DNA of 37,123 bases from positions 1-37,123 of the forward strand of contig DNTA01000244.1 in the NCBI GenBank assembly GCA_003500135.1, read 5' to 3'. Under the pieces are notes generated by a model that did no database searches, was not told the DNA's origin, and saw only the letters and a program-made list of their open reading frames with translations. This stretch comes from Cytophagales bacterium (lineage in GTDB: Bacteria > Bacteroidota > Bacteroidia > Cytophagales > Cyclobacteriaceae). Each line of letters starts with the position of its first letter. Position 1 is the first letter of the stretch. Below are positions 14,549-23,876 of this stretch, piece by piece. Made by a program: the position numbers and the translations under genes.

Positions 14549-17365
14549 ATGAACATCTTAGTTGGAAGAGGTGTAGTCCTCACGATTTTTGCTGTCGTCC
14601 TGCAAGCTTCCATTCAATTTGTATATGCGCAGGCACAGAATATTTCAATTAGTGGAAAGGTATCCGATGAATCAGGTAAGCCTTTGTTTGGTGTAAATAT
14701 ATATTTTGAAAATACGGATAGAGGGACCACCACAGATGAAGAAGGTAATTATTTTTTTACCACCACCTTAAATACTACCAGGACTATGGTAGCTACTATG
14801 GTTGGGTTTCAAAAGTATAAGGAAGTTTTTGATAAGCCGGGTAAATATGTTCGGAATATCACGCTGAGTGAAGATATACTATTTGGAGAAGAAATTGTGG
14901 TATCGGCCTCAAGAATAGAAGAAAGCAGCTTGAGATCCCCGGTAACCATTGAAAAGCTGAACTTACGACAGATATCTGAAATGCCCACACCAAATTTTTA
15001 CGACGGCCTTTACCGGCTCAAAGGCGTAGATATGAACGTTCAGAGCCTTACCTTCCGTACGCCGAACACTCGTGGATTTAATGGCACCACGAATTTTCGT
15101 TTCAATCAAATTATCGATGGAGTGTTAAATACCTCTCCCGGGCTAAATTTTGCGGCAGGAAACCTTCTTGGCATATCCCAGATTGATGTTGAAAGTGTTG
15201 AATTACTTACCGGGGCCTCATCGGCGCTTTATGGCACAGGGGGCATGAATGGCACTTTACTGATCACAAGTAAAGATCCTTTTGAATACCAGGGCCTTTC
15301 GGGAAGTGTTCAGGTTGGCGCCATGCATGTTGGTGTGGACTACCAGGACCCTTCGCCCTACTACGATGTGAGTTTACGTTGGGCAAAATCGTTTAGCGAC
15401 AAGCTTGCCGTGAAAGCGACCTTATCTTACCTCGAAGCGCAGGACTGGATTGCCAATGACTACAGGGACAAGACCAACCTGGATGACAATTCATCAACCA
15501 GGGAAAGCAACCCCGGTTATGATGGTGTGAATATCTATGGCGATGAGAATGCCCTGAACATGAAAGTTATTGCCCCTGCCGTTGCAGACGGGTTTGCTCA
15601 AACAAACGGCCTCACTCCCGGTACTTCAGAATATGATTCAGTCTATAATTTCATTTTTGATCTCATCCCTGACCAAAAACTGACAAGAACAGGATGGGAA
15701 GAAAAACACCTTGTCAACTACGATGCCCGAAATTTAAAGACGGGCCTAGCGTTATCTTATAAATTAAATGATGACCTCAGAATAAATGTTGAGGGGAATT
15801 ATGCCAGCGGACAAGCGGTGTATACCGCTCAAAACAGATTTTCAATTAACGATTTCACCATGTACCGCGCTAAAGCGGAAATAACGAACCCAAATTATTA
15901 TGCACGGTACTGGTACGTCGGGGAAAATTCCGGTAAGGCTTATGATGCCGGCGCCACTGCCGCATTGATCAATGAAAGTTGGAAACCCAGTGAATTGTGG
16001 TTTCAGGATTACATCGCAGGCTTTCTGCAAAGCAGACTTACCGGTGGAAATGAGGATCAGGCGCATAAGTTTGCAAGATTATTGGCTGATAACCGAACAG
16101 CGAATGGCGTGATACAGGATCCGGAAAAACCAGCTTTACCTCTACCCGGCTCTCCGGAATTTCAAGCCTATTTTAATGACATCACCAATAAGTCTATTAA
16201 CGATGGCGGGTCGGCCATATTTGATTTTAGCTCAATGATGCAGTTGGAAGGCATGTACAACTTTCGCGATTACTTCGAAAATATTGATCTTATGGTTGGT
16301 TTTCAATACCGACGAACTAAAATTGATAGCGACGGTACAGTCTATTTTGATAAGACCGGCCCCATATTTTTGACAGAATGGGGAGTTTATGCTCAATATA
16401 TTGATCGCTTTTTAAATGACAGGCTAAAACTTAATTTATCGGCAAGGTATGACAAGCATGAATATTTCAGGGGTGAGGTAACACCCAGGGCTTCGTTAGT
16501 TTACAGTGCCGGACCCGATAGAAAGCACAACATAAGGGCTTCGGCTCAAACAGCTTTTAGATTTGCAGCCACCTCCGATCAGTGGTTAGATATAAATGTT
16601 GGAGGAGTAAGAGTGGTTGGTGGATTAGAAGAAGTACAAAATTCTTATGGTTTTGATGAGGAGCCCCTGTACCCGCTAGTCGGCGCCAACCCGGTCCTTG
16701 CCGATCCGGACACAACCAATGGAGCCTTTATCATCCCTGAATTCGAACCGGAAACAATGGTGTCATATGAAATAGGATACAAGGGCCTTTTATTCAATGA
16801 CCGCATTATGATTGACTTCAATTCTTTTATTAGTGAATATGATGGTTTTCATGCATACCAGTCATTAGTGCAAAATCCGTTCACAACGGAAGAAAGGCGA
16901 TTCCAGACGACCATCAGTACGCCGGAAAAACTTCGCAACTGGGGGTGGGCGGTTGGTATGGATTATCAGTTTTTCCGGGTGTTTTACATGGGGGCAAACG
17001 TAGCTTATAATGAACTTATATCTGAAATTTCTCCTGAAAGGGGATACCAGTCGCGCTTTAATACCCCGAATTATAGATTTAATATATCACTTGGAAGTAA
17101 CCGAATAACTAAGAGAATGGGCTTCAATATCAGTTATCGCTGGCAGGAGGCCTTTTTATGGGAAAGTTCTTTTGGTTCAGGAATCATACCGGCATTTGGC
17201 ACCCTGGATATGCAGGTTAACTTTCGCTTACCGAAAATAAAGTCTGCCATTAAAATCGGAGGCTCAAATATTCTCAATCAGGCATATACTACGAGCCTGG
17301 GTAGCGCACAGATACGTGGATTGTACTATGTATCATTTACTTATGATCAGCTGTTCAAATACTAG
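14549..17365 (+). CDS. TonB-dependent outer-membrane receptor
   Basis: A 938-residue outer-membrane transporter driven by TonB-ExbB-ExbD. The signal peptide ends in FVYAQAQ (about residue 29). A carboxypeptidase-regulatory-like domain covers about 33-110 (ISGKVSDESGKPLFGVNIYFENTD region). The plug domain starts near 115 (EEIVVSASRIEESS) and includes the conserved SSALYGTGGMNGTLLI segment near 224. The remaining part is a beta-barrel with many aromatic-ended strands, finishing in YYVSFTYDQLFKY with aromatic C-terminal residues for BAM insertion. There is no SusD partner, so it is not a classical polysaccharide utilisation locus; the substrate is unknown (siderophore, peptide or sugar). The only neighbour with a possible link is the divergent lipoprotein. 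Confidence 0.93.
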   Translation: MNILVGRGVVLTIFAVVLQASIQFVYAQAQNISISGKVSDESGKPLFGVNIYFENTDRGTTTDEEGNYFFTTTLNTTRTMVATMVGFQKYKEVFDKPGKYVRNITLSEDILFGEEIVVSASRIEESSLRSPVTIEKLNLRQISEMPTPNFYDGLYRLKGVDMNVQSLTFRTPNTRGFNGTTNFRFNQIIDGVLNTSPGLNFAAGNLLGISQIDVESVELLTGASSALYGTGGMNGTLLITSKDPFEYQGLSGSVQVGAMHVGVDYQDPSPYYDVSLRWAKSFSDKLAVKATLSYLEAQDWIANDYRDKTNLDDNSSTRESNPGYDGVNIYGDENALNMKVIAPAVADGFAQTNGLTPGTSEYDSVYNFIFDLIPDQKLTRTGWEEKHLVNYDARNLKTGLALSYKLNDDLRINVEGNYASGQAVYTAQNRFSINDFTMYRAKAEITNPNYYARYWYVGENSGKAYDAGATAALINESWKPSELWFQDYIAGFLQSRLTGGNEDQAHKFARLLADNRTANGVIQDPEKPALPLPGSPEFQAYFNDITNKSINDGGSAIFDFSSMMQLEGMYNFRDYFENIDLMVGFQYRRTKIDSDGTVYFDKTGPIFLTEWGVYAQYIDRFLNDRLKLNLSARYDKHEYFRGEVTPRASLVYSAGPDRKHNIRASAQTAFRFAATSDQWLDINVGGVRVVGGLEEVQNSYGFDEEPLYPLVGANPVLADPDTTNGAFIIPEFEPETMVSYEIGYKGLLFNDRIMIDFNSFISEYDGFHAYQSLVQNPFTTEERRFQTTISTPEKLRNWGWAVGMDYQFFRVFYMGANVAYNELISEISPERGYQSRFNTPNYRFNISLGSNRITKRMGFNISYRWQEAFLWESSFGSGIIPAFGTLDMQVNFRLPKIKSAIKIGGSNILNQAYTTSLGSAQIRGLYYVSFTYDQLFKY

Positions 17366-17417
17366 GTTCTGAAGTAAACGACACAATACAAATCAAAAGA
17401 GTCCTCCACGGTTTATA

Positions 17418-20400
17418 TCAGGTTCGTTTTACCAAAAACCTGGACTTTATTTTATCTAAGCTCACATAAACCACTGGCACCACCAGCAAAGTAAGGAACA
17501 TTGAACTGGATAAACCACCGATTATCGCCCAGGCCAGTCCGTTTTTCCATTCTGAGCCTGCCCCGGAAGCCAATGCAATGGGCAATAAGCCGATAACCAT
17601 CGTAAGATTGGTCATTAGTATGGGCCGGAAGCGTAGACGAATGGACGTGTTCAGAGCACGTATGAGCCCAAGCCCTTCCTTTCTCAGTTTATTGGTAAAA
17701 TCGATTACGAGTATGGCATTTTTGCCTACGAGGCCCACAAGCATAATCAAACCTAGAATAGTAAATATGCTTAAGGACTGTTTAGTCAGCGCCAACAACA
17801 GTAAAGCGCCAATAATGGCTAAAGGGATTGAAAACAGAACAATGAAGGGATAATAGTAGGAATCATATAGGGCCACAAGAACGAGATATACAAGCAAAAT
17901 TGATATGGCGAAGGCTGTTATCATAGACAAAAGGCCATCGATCGTTCTTTTGCTTGCGCCACCCCAAATAAACCGGACCTCTTCCTGCTTTGTCAATGGT
18001 TCAATTTTATTTCTCAATTCATTGGCTACATTTCCAGCGGGACGGCCAATCACCTGGGACTTAATAGTGACGGAAGGTGCGCGATTGGTACGTTCCAATG
18101 TGCCCTGCACAAAAACCTCCTCTACTTCGGCAAAATTACCAACGGGAATAGTTTTACCGTCCTGATTAATTACGTTGAGGCGCTTTACATCGAGAATTGA
18201 TTTTCTATCATTTTTATCAAGTATTATATTAATGTCATATTGCTTTTCACCTTTCTTAAATACAAATTCCTTGTGTCCGTTAAAGGCCGTGCGTATGGTA
18301 AGCCCGACATGTGCAGGATTAATACCAAGTAAATCCATCGTTTTGCGATCCGGGGTCACTTGTATTTGGCGATTCCCGGGATTAAAAGAGTTCTTGATTT
18401 CTATGGCTCCCTGAATGATTTGTAAGGAATCATTAATCGCATCGGCCACTTGATAAACCTTTTCTTTGTTATTACCTGAAACCGTTATTTGAACGGCATC
18501 ATCATCTCTCAGACCTATGAGATTAATCTCTACCGGACGAGCAATCAGGCCGGGTATGCTCTCCATTAACCTGTATTTAATGTGCCTTGCAAAAAGGGAT
18601 GTTTTATAATTTCTTTCTTCTTTATTAATGAGTTTTACGTACAATTCAGCCAGATGTGTGGTATTGGAAACGATACGCCCACTACTGGTAAGTCCTACAT
18701 TGGAGTATACCGCTTCTACATCAGGGTATCCCATAATAATGGACTCGGCAACTTTACTCACGGAATCTGTTCGGGAAAGTGGCGTTTCCCCGGGAAGTTC
18801 AAGTTCGATAATAAATTCTGATCTATCACCTGCTTTTGTAAATTCAATACCAATAAAGCCAAAAGGGATTAGCAATATGCTACCCATAAAAAGTACGAAG
18901 GATAAGAATAAAACAAGACCTGCATGACGGTATGCCCGATGAAGAACTTTCAGGAGCTGGTCTATAAGCCTATTGAGCATGTTGTCCAGCTTAATTCCAA
19001 ATTTGTGCAACCAGGTTACTTTACTATTTTTTTCTGCATGCCCAAAACGCGAAGCGAGATACGGCGCTATGGTAAAAGAAACGAAGAGGCTCATAATTGT
19101 AGAAGCCACTATGACTACTGAAAACTGACGCAGTAGATCGGGGACCATACCGGTAGAAAGGATAATGGGAAAATAAACGACAAAGTCGATAAGTGTGATT
19201 GAAATTGCCGTGAAGCCAATTTCCATTCTGCCTTCAAAAGCCGCCTTTCGTGCAGACTTGCCCATTTCCAGATGCCTGTGAATGTTTTCGATGATCACTA
19301 TAGAGTCATCTACTAAAATACCAATTGCTAAAGAAAGGCCTAAAAGGGTAAGCATATTAAGAGAATAGCCCAGGAGGTACATTACCAGAAATGTGGTGAT
19401 GATCGAAGTTGGTATGGACACAAAAACGATGAGTGCATTTCTTATACTATGAAGGAAGACCAGCATTACCAAAGAAACCAGTAAAATAGCAAGTAAAAGA
19501 TCTTCCATTACCGCATTGGCTGCCTTAATGGTGAACTGCGAGGAATCCTGAATAAACTGAGTACTTAGGTTTATATGGTTATACTGATTTTCGAGTTCCG
19601 AAAGTTTGGCAACCACAAGTTTACTTACTTCAACCGCATTTGCTTCACTTTGCTTTTTTATGTTTAGCCCCATGGATGCCTTGCCATCCAGACGGGATAC
19701 TACTGACCTTTCTGTGGTATTTTCCCTTACCTCCGCAATATCGCTCAGACGTACAAAAATACCCGCAGCAGGTAATTCAAACACTACAAGATCACGAAGA
19801 TCATCTAATGACTTAAATTTTCCGCTTACGGTCAACGGGATACGATTCGACTCACTTTCCAGGTAGCCTGCGGGCACATCGGCATTAGCGCTTCCAATGG
19901 CTTTCAATACCTGAAGAATTGAGACATTTAAAAGCCTCATACGTTGCTGGTCGAGATTCACCAGCAGTTCTTTTTCCATGCCGCCCAGTAAACTTACTTC
20001 CGCCACACCTTCCAGCTGATTCAAACCCGGAATGATGGTTTCGTTACAGAAATCAGTAAGCTCAACAACCCCCATATCGGCAGAAAGGCTCATTCTTATG
20101 ATGGGTAGATCGTCAAAATCAAACCTTGTTAATAGAGGCTGGCGGGCGCCCTCTGCTATATCATTGCGGACGGTCTCTAAATTACGGGCTGCATCTTCAA
20201 GGGCATAGGTGACATCAGCGCCTGCTACGAGCTCCAGTTTGACCAGGGAAAAATTAGCGCTGGAGGTTGAAGTTAAATTATCTATATTTTCAATTGAAGA
20301 AAGGGCATCTTCTATGGGCAAGGTTACTTCAGACTCCACCTCTTGTGGGGTAGCCCCGGGGTATACCGTCACCACGGTGATAACCGGAGGATTGAATTTT

Positions 20401-20513
20401 GGAACCAGCTCATAATTTAGCATGAGATAGGCGGCAATACCAAAAAAGATGATCAGCGAATATATGACTGTCAATAATGTGGGACGTTCAATGGATATCC
20501 GGGTGATATTCAT
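17418..20513 (-). CDS. RND efflux pump inner-membrane subunit (AcrB/MexB-like)
   Basis: A 1031-residue proton-driven pump of the hydrophobe/amphiphile efflux type. The N-terminus (ISIERPTLLTVIYSLIIFFG) is the typical first helix with the preceding amphipathic segment. The porter domain has YPGATPQEVESEVTLPIEDAL near 51. Helix 4 carries the proton-relay pair in GILVDDSIV (D402/D403). The second half repeats the fold, with LVGLVGKNAILVIDF near 945. It ends convergently with the TonB receptor gene. It forms an operon with the adaptor (start two bases after its stop) and the TolC-like gene, giving a complete tripartite pump. The substrate cannot be predicted; context suggests lipids or lipid-like molecules. 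Confidence 0.95.
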   Translation of the reverse strand: MNITRISIERPTLLTVIYSLIIFFGIAAYLMLNYELVPKFNPPVITVVTVYPGATPQEVESEVTLPIEDALSSIENIDNLTSTSSANFSLVKLELVAGADVTYALEDAARNLETVRNDIAEGARQPLLTRFDFDDLPIIRMSLSADMGVVELTDFCNETIIPGLNQLEGVAEVSLLGGMEKELLVNLDQQRMRLLNVSILQVLKAIGSANADVPAGYLESESNRIPLTVSGKFKSLDDLRDLVVFELPAAGIFVRLSDIAEVRENTTERSVVSRLDGKASMGLNIKKQSEANAVEVSKLVVAKLSELENQYNHINLSTQFIQDSSQFTIKAANAVMEDLLLAILLVSLVMLVFLHSIRNALIVFVSIPTSIITTFLVMYLLGYSLNMLTLLGLSLAIGILVDDSIVIIENIHRHLEMGKSARKAAFEGRMEIGFTAISITLIDFVVYFPIILSTGMVPDLLRQFSVVIVASTIMSLFVSFTIAPYLASRFGHAEKNSKVTWLHKFGIKLDNMLNRLIDQLLKVLHRAYRHAGLVLFLSFVLFMGSILLIPFGFIGIEFTKAGDRSEFIIELELPGETPLSRTDSVSKVAESIIMGYPDVEAVYSNVGLTSSGRIVSNTTHLAELYVKLINKEERNYKTSLFARHIKYRLMESIPGLIARPVEINLIGLRDDDAVQITVSGNNKEKVYQVADAINDSLQIIQGAIEIKNSFNPGNRQIQVTPDRKTMDLLGINPAHVGLTIRTAFNGHKEFVFKKGEKQYDINIILDKNDRKSILDVKRLNVINQDGKTIPVGNFAEVEEVFVQGTLERTNRAPSVTIKSQVIGRPAGNVANELRNKIEPLTKQEEVRFIWGGASKRTIDGLLSMITAFAISILLVYLVLVALYDSYYYPFIVLFSIPLAIIGALLLLALTKQSLSIFTILGLIMLVGLVGKNAILVIDFTNKLRKEGLGLIRALNTSIRLRFRPILMTNLTMVIGLLPIALASGAGSEWKNGLAWAIIGGLSSSMFLTLLVVPVVYVSLDKIKSRFLVKRT

Positions 20514-20515
20514 AA

Positions 20516-21580
20516 TCAGTTCATATTATTCCGATCAAATACATGAATAGGATCTCCATCGTCAAGCAGGTTCTTACCGTCTGTTATTACAATATCTTTA
20601 TCCGTCAACCCTTCTTCCACAATAATTGTCCTTTCGTTAAGATACCGATATTGAATATCCCTGAATTGAGCCCTGCCTTTTTCCTGAACAAAGACTCCTT
20701 GCTTGCCTTTATAGCTGACCAAAGCATCATAAGGTATCTGAAGTGCGGGAGGCTCTTTCACTGGTATTTCAATATTGACAATTGTGCCGGGTAGCAAGGC
20801 GCTGTCCTTTTCGGACATAGAAATACTTAACGGAATGCTGCCAGTACGATCAGGCTTTATTCCAATCTCCATAATTGACCCGGAATACCTTGAGCCATGA
20901 TTGAAGTTTGTGATTATGGATACTTCCATGCCCTTTAACAACTTGTTCCGGTCTTCTATGGATGTATTGGAACGAATATAGCTGTCTTTGCGGCCAATAA
21001 TCTCACAAACCGGTTTGCCCTGACCTATCATCCCACCTTCACTAACAAAAAGCTGGTTGATATAGCCGCTGACAGTAGCTTTAATACTCGCATCTTCCAG
21101 TTGTTGCCTGGACGTTTCCATTTTGGTTTTTGCACCCTCAAGTTGCACTTTCAACTGATCCATTTGCTGTCCGGTAACGGCTCCTTCACTTGCAAGATCT
21201 GAATATCTATTGTAGTCCTTTTTCAGAAGCTCATAGGCTTCCCGATGCATCTGATATTGTTTGTTGAGGTAGTAGTCATCAACCTCTACAAGAACATCAC
21301 CCTTCTCCACCTTATCTCCCAAATGAACCAATACCCTGTTCACAGTGCCCTGCACCTTGGATATCAGGAATATTTCATCATCGCTACTCACCCGGCCGGC
21401 AGTTTTTAAAAAGTATTCGGGTGCATCAAAAATTACAGGGGCCACACGAACAGGAATAGTGTCAACCACATTTACCGACTGCCTGATCTCCCACTCTATT
21501 TCTTTCTTATTTTTTCTGAGAACCAAAAAAACAATGAATATTAACAAAAGGACTATTATGATGGCCTGAATGTTTTTCAT
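20516..21580 (-). CDS. RND efflux periplasmic adaptor (membrane fusion protein)
   Basis: HlyD/AcrA-type adaptor linking the RND pump to the TolC-like channel. From the ATG at 21580 it has 354 residues. An N-terminal membrane helix (IIVLLLIFIVFLVL) anchors it in the inner membrane. Then come the lipoyl half-motif (GRVSSDDEIFLISKVQGTV, then LVHLGDKVEKGDVLVEVD), a coiled coil at about 105-150, the second lipoyl half (ATVSGYINQLFVSEGG), and beta-barrel and membrane-proximal domains. The frame could also start at a TTG two codons earlier, which would overlap the TolC-like stop codon. The ATG lies two bases after that TGA, so translational coupling is likely. Confidence 0.92.
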   Translation of the reverse strand: MKNIQAIIIVLLLIFIVFLVLRKNKKEIEWEIRQSVNVVDTIPVRVAPVIFDAPEYFLKTAGRVSSDDEIFLISKVQGTVNRVLVHLGDKVEKGDVLVEVDDYYLNKQYQMHREAYELLKKDYNRYSDLASEGAVTGQQMDQLKVQLEGAKTKMETSRQQLEDASIKATVSGYINQLFVSEGGMIGQGKPVCEIIGRKDSYIRSNTSIEDRNKLLKGMEVSIITNFNHGSRYSGSIMEIGIKPDRTGSIPLSISMSEKDSALLPGTIVNIEIPVKEPPALQIPYDALVSYKGKQGVFVQEKGRAQFRDIQYRYLNERTIIVEEGLTDKDIVITDGKNLLDDGDPIHVFDRNNMN

Positions 21581-21582
21581 CT

Positions 21583-22953
21583 TCAATTCAATAACAATTC
21601 AAGGTTCCCGACAGCCTTCAGGTAATTGACTTCTGCTATTTTTACCTGATAGAACAAATTGTTCAGCTCACTTTTTTCTTCAATATACTCATTATTGGCC
21701 TCCAGCATGTCCCGGATATTGGAAATTCCCTGCCGGTACTTTTTATCCATTAGTATCATAAAATCCCTGGTGTAATCGACCATTTTTTGTTGCTGCTTGT
21801 ATCTTTCGATCAATTGATCCAGTTTCGAACTGGCTTGTTCAAGCAACAGGTTTTCGGCAAGGATCAGCTTTTCCTTTTGCAAAGAAGTAATGGTATTGTC
21901 TATATCTATTTGTTCCAGTTTTATCTTTTTTTGCATACCATTTACAATCGGAATGTCCAGCGCCAAGCCAAGGGCGCTTATATTATTACTGAATGCATTA
22001 TCACTAAACATATTAATATCCGGGCTTTGAAACTGCCACAACAAATTAGCCTCGAAATTGAGTGTAGGGTAATAATCAGATTTAGTAGCCTGGCTTTTAA
22101 TATTATTGGCTTTTAATTTGCCCTCCAATAATTTTTGTCTTGTGCTCAATGCTTCCTGATCATACGTTTGCAGACCTTCAATAAAGGTTGTATCACTATG
22201 ATCGGGTACGATTTCAATAGAACTTTCAGGGCCCAAACCAACTATCATTTTGAAATACCGGGTTTTTGTATTTATACCCGCCAGAAGCTGGTCTTTTTTA
22301 AGCTTGAGTTCTTCTTTTTCCAATAATATTCTCCTAAGCTCCAGCGAATCTGCCATCTGATTTTTTAATCTTACACTAATTATGGATTGAAACTTAGCCA
22401 TTCTACCGAGGTTGAAATCAATAATGGCAAGATTGGTTTTAAGTTGAAGTAATTCAAAATAAGCTATTCCGGTTTGATAAATAATCTCCTCGTTGTTCTG
22501 CTTTTTTTGCAGCATTTCAATCTCACTATAAACCTCATTACCCTCATTGGCAATAAACATGCGATGATCATATATTCTTTGCTTGAGCCTGAGGCCCATT
22601 AACAAATTATTCGACAGACCCAAAGGGACAGGATAAAACCCACCAGTCTGATTGTTGGAAAGGACACTGCCTTCCTCGGGTGGAAATATATAATTTGGGA
22701 TATCACCCCAAAACCAATGATAATCGGCAAAGGCTTTTATTTCAGGATATATGATCGACCGACCTAATTTTAGGTCATTGTTATTTCGTTTTATTTCTGC
22801 ATCCAATAGCCTGGCATCGTAGGAGTTGTCTGTGGCATATTTGGCAAAAATTTTCATACCTCCTTTATAAAGGGTGTCTTGCTGACTGTACTGCGCGATA
22901 ACCGGAGCAGAATTCAACAGGAAAATTATCAGTACTATTTTTGCCTTAACCAC
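21583..22953 (-). CDS. TolC-family outer-membrane efflux channel
   Basis: A 456-residue outer-membrane factor of the tripartite pump. The signal peptide ends near APVIAQ (residue 21). The body is mostly long alpha-helices with the duplicated TolC pattern: helical hairpins around 60-200 and 270-440, and a beta-strand in each half, including SDYYPTLNFEANLLWQF. The start codon appears to be GTG (22951-22953), eight bases after the stop of the DUF1295 gene, with no nearby ATG giving a signal peptide. First of the three pump genes in the transcription order. Confidence 0.88.
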   Translation of the reverse strand: MVKAKIVLIIFLLNSAPVIAQYSQQDTLYKGGMKIFAKYATDNSYDARLLDAEIKRNNNDLKLGRSIIYPEIKAFADYHWFWGDIPNYIFPPEEGSVLSNNQTGGFYPVPLGLSNNLLMGLRLKQRIYDHRMFIANEGNEVYSEIEMLQKKQNNEEIIYQTGIAYFELLQLKTNLAIIDFNLGRMAKFQSIISVRLKNQMADSLELRRILLEKEELKLKKDQLLAGINTKTRYFKMIVGLGPESSIEIVPDHSDTTFIEGLQTYDQEALSTRQKLLEGKLKANNIKSQATKSDYYPTLNFEANLLWQFQSPDINMFSDNAFSNNISALGLALDIPIVNGMQKKIKLEQIDIDNTITSLQKEKLILAENLLLEQASSKLDQLIERYKQQQKMVDYTRDFMILMDKKYRQGISNIRDMLEANNEYIEEKSELNNLFYQVKIAEVNYLKAVGNLELLLN

Positions 22954-22961
22954 ACCAATAA

Positions 22962-23837
22962 CTATTTAATTTTTAAAGGAAGTAGTATGGGAACCCGTTT
23001 TATATATTCATCATATCCTTTTCTTTTTGATAAATTTCGTTTATCCATCATGGGTATGCTGATAAATCGAAAAAGAAGTAACATAGCGATAAAACCTGTA
23101 GAACCGTAAAGCATAGTGTTCATTTCGCTAAATGCAGCTGGCACGAAAAGGAATAGACCGAACCAAAAAGTGATTTCACCGAGATAGTTGGGATGCCTCG
23201 ATATGCTCCATAGCCCTTTATCCATGTATTGCCCTTTTGGTGCACTTTTTTTAAAATAATGCAGTTGCTCATCGGCCACCCATTCCAGTACTACTCCAAG
23301 AAAAGTAATGGCCATGGCAATATACTCAAGGCTGTGAAGCGTGGCCGGATTCTTTATTATATAAAAAAGGGGCAGGCATCCTAAAAATACAATAAGAGTT
23401 GGAAACATGTGTATGCCTGAAAAGCTCACCAACCAATAAAATTTTCCGGTATCTTCATTCAATTTAGTGTAGCGCCAATCCTGCTGTTTAAAGCCGGACC
23501 ATCCCCTGGCCCAATTGGTAGTCAGGCGGATCGACCAGAATGTAACTAATACAAATACAATGACCTGTCTTATAAAGTTACCTTCAGGGTGTTGCCAGAT
23601 GAGGTATACCACTATAATGGGCGGAATAACACTCCAGTACGGATCGTATACACTTGAATTTTTTGTCGAATAGCTAAATATAAAAATGATAACTGTCGCG
23701 ATAAAATCAGCAATCAGAACGCGAGTCAACTCATTTTCTATTGAAAAATTTGCCACTAATAAAATGGCTAATCCGATGGCTATGACATAAAAAAGTGTAA
23801 CAACCATTAGCGCCGAAATTTTGTTAAGATTCTTCAT
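22962..23837 (-). CDS. DUF1295 membrane protein (steroid 5-alpha-reductase / isoprenylcysteine methyltransferase-like)
   Basis: A 291-residue integral membrane protein with about seven hydrophobic segments. The DUF1295 signature is clear: SVYDPYWSVIPP near residue 61, RLTTNWARGW near 105, and the C-terminal SRHPNYLGEITFWFGLFLF block near 213, ending in YDEYIKRVPILLPLK. The C-terminal HPNYxGE region binds the nucleotide or methyl donor cofactor in related steroid reductases and isoprenylcysteine methyltransferases. This protein therefore probably reduces or methylates a lipid-like substrate in the inner membrane (family-based inference). It is first in a four-gene operon with the tripartite RND pump, 8 bp before the TolC-like gene, suggesting that its product or substrate is exported by that pump. 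Confidence 0.88.
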   Translation of the reverse strand: MKNLNKISALMVVTLFYVIAIGLAILLVANFSIENELTRVLIADFIATVIIFIFSYSTKNSSVYDPYWSVIPPIIVVYLIWQHPEGNFIRQVIVFVLVTFWSIRLTTNWARGWSGFKQQDWRYTKLNEDTGKFYWLVSFSGIHMFPTLIVFLGCLPLFYIIKNPATLHSLEYIAMAITFLGVVLEWVADEQLHYFKKSAPKGQYMDKGLWSISRHPNYLGEITFWFGLFLFVPAAFSEMNTMLYGSTGFIAMLLLFRFISIPMMDKRNLSKRKGYDEYIKRVPILLPLKIK

Positions 23838-23876
23838 ATTGTGTAGTTTAACAGATGTAAATTACTAAGTTTATTA
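23838..23876. promoter_or_regulatory. Very short divergent intergenic region (39 bp)
   Basis: Only 39 bp separate the start codons of the DUF1295 gene (minus) and the sulfotransferase gene (plus). Imperfect -7 boxes are visible on both strands (TAGTTTAA plus; TAATTTAC minus). The -33 elements of each promoter would have to lie inside the other gene, so the promoters must overlap. Co-regulation of the two units is likely. Confidence 0.5.

Noticed and set aside
13885..17365. Polysaccharide utilisation locus (SusC/SusD pair)
   Set aside because: The lipoprotein is far too small for SusD, is divergently transcribed, and no glycoside hydrolase is linked to the receptor.
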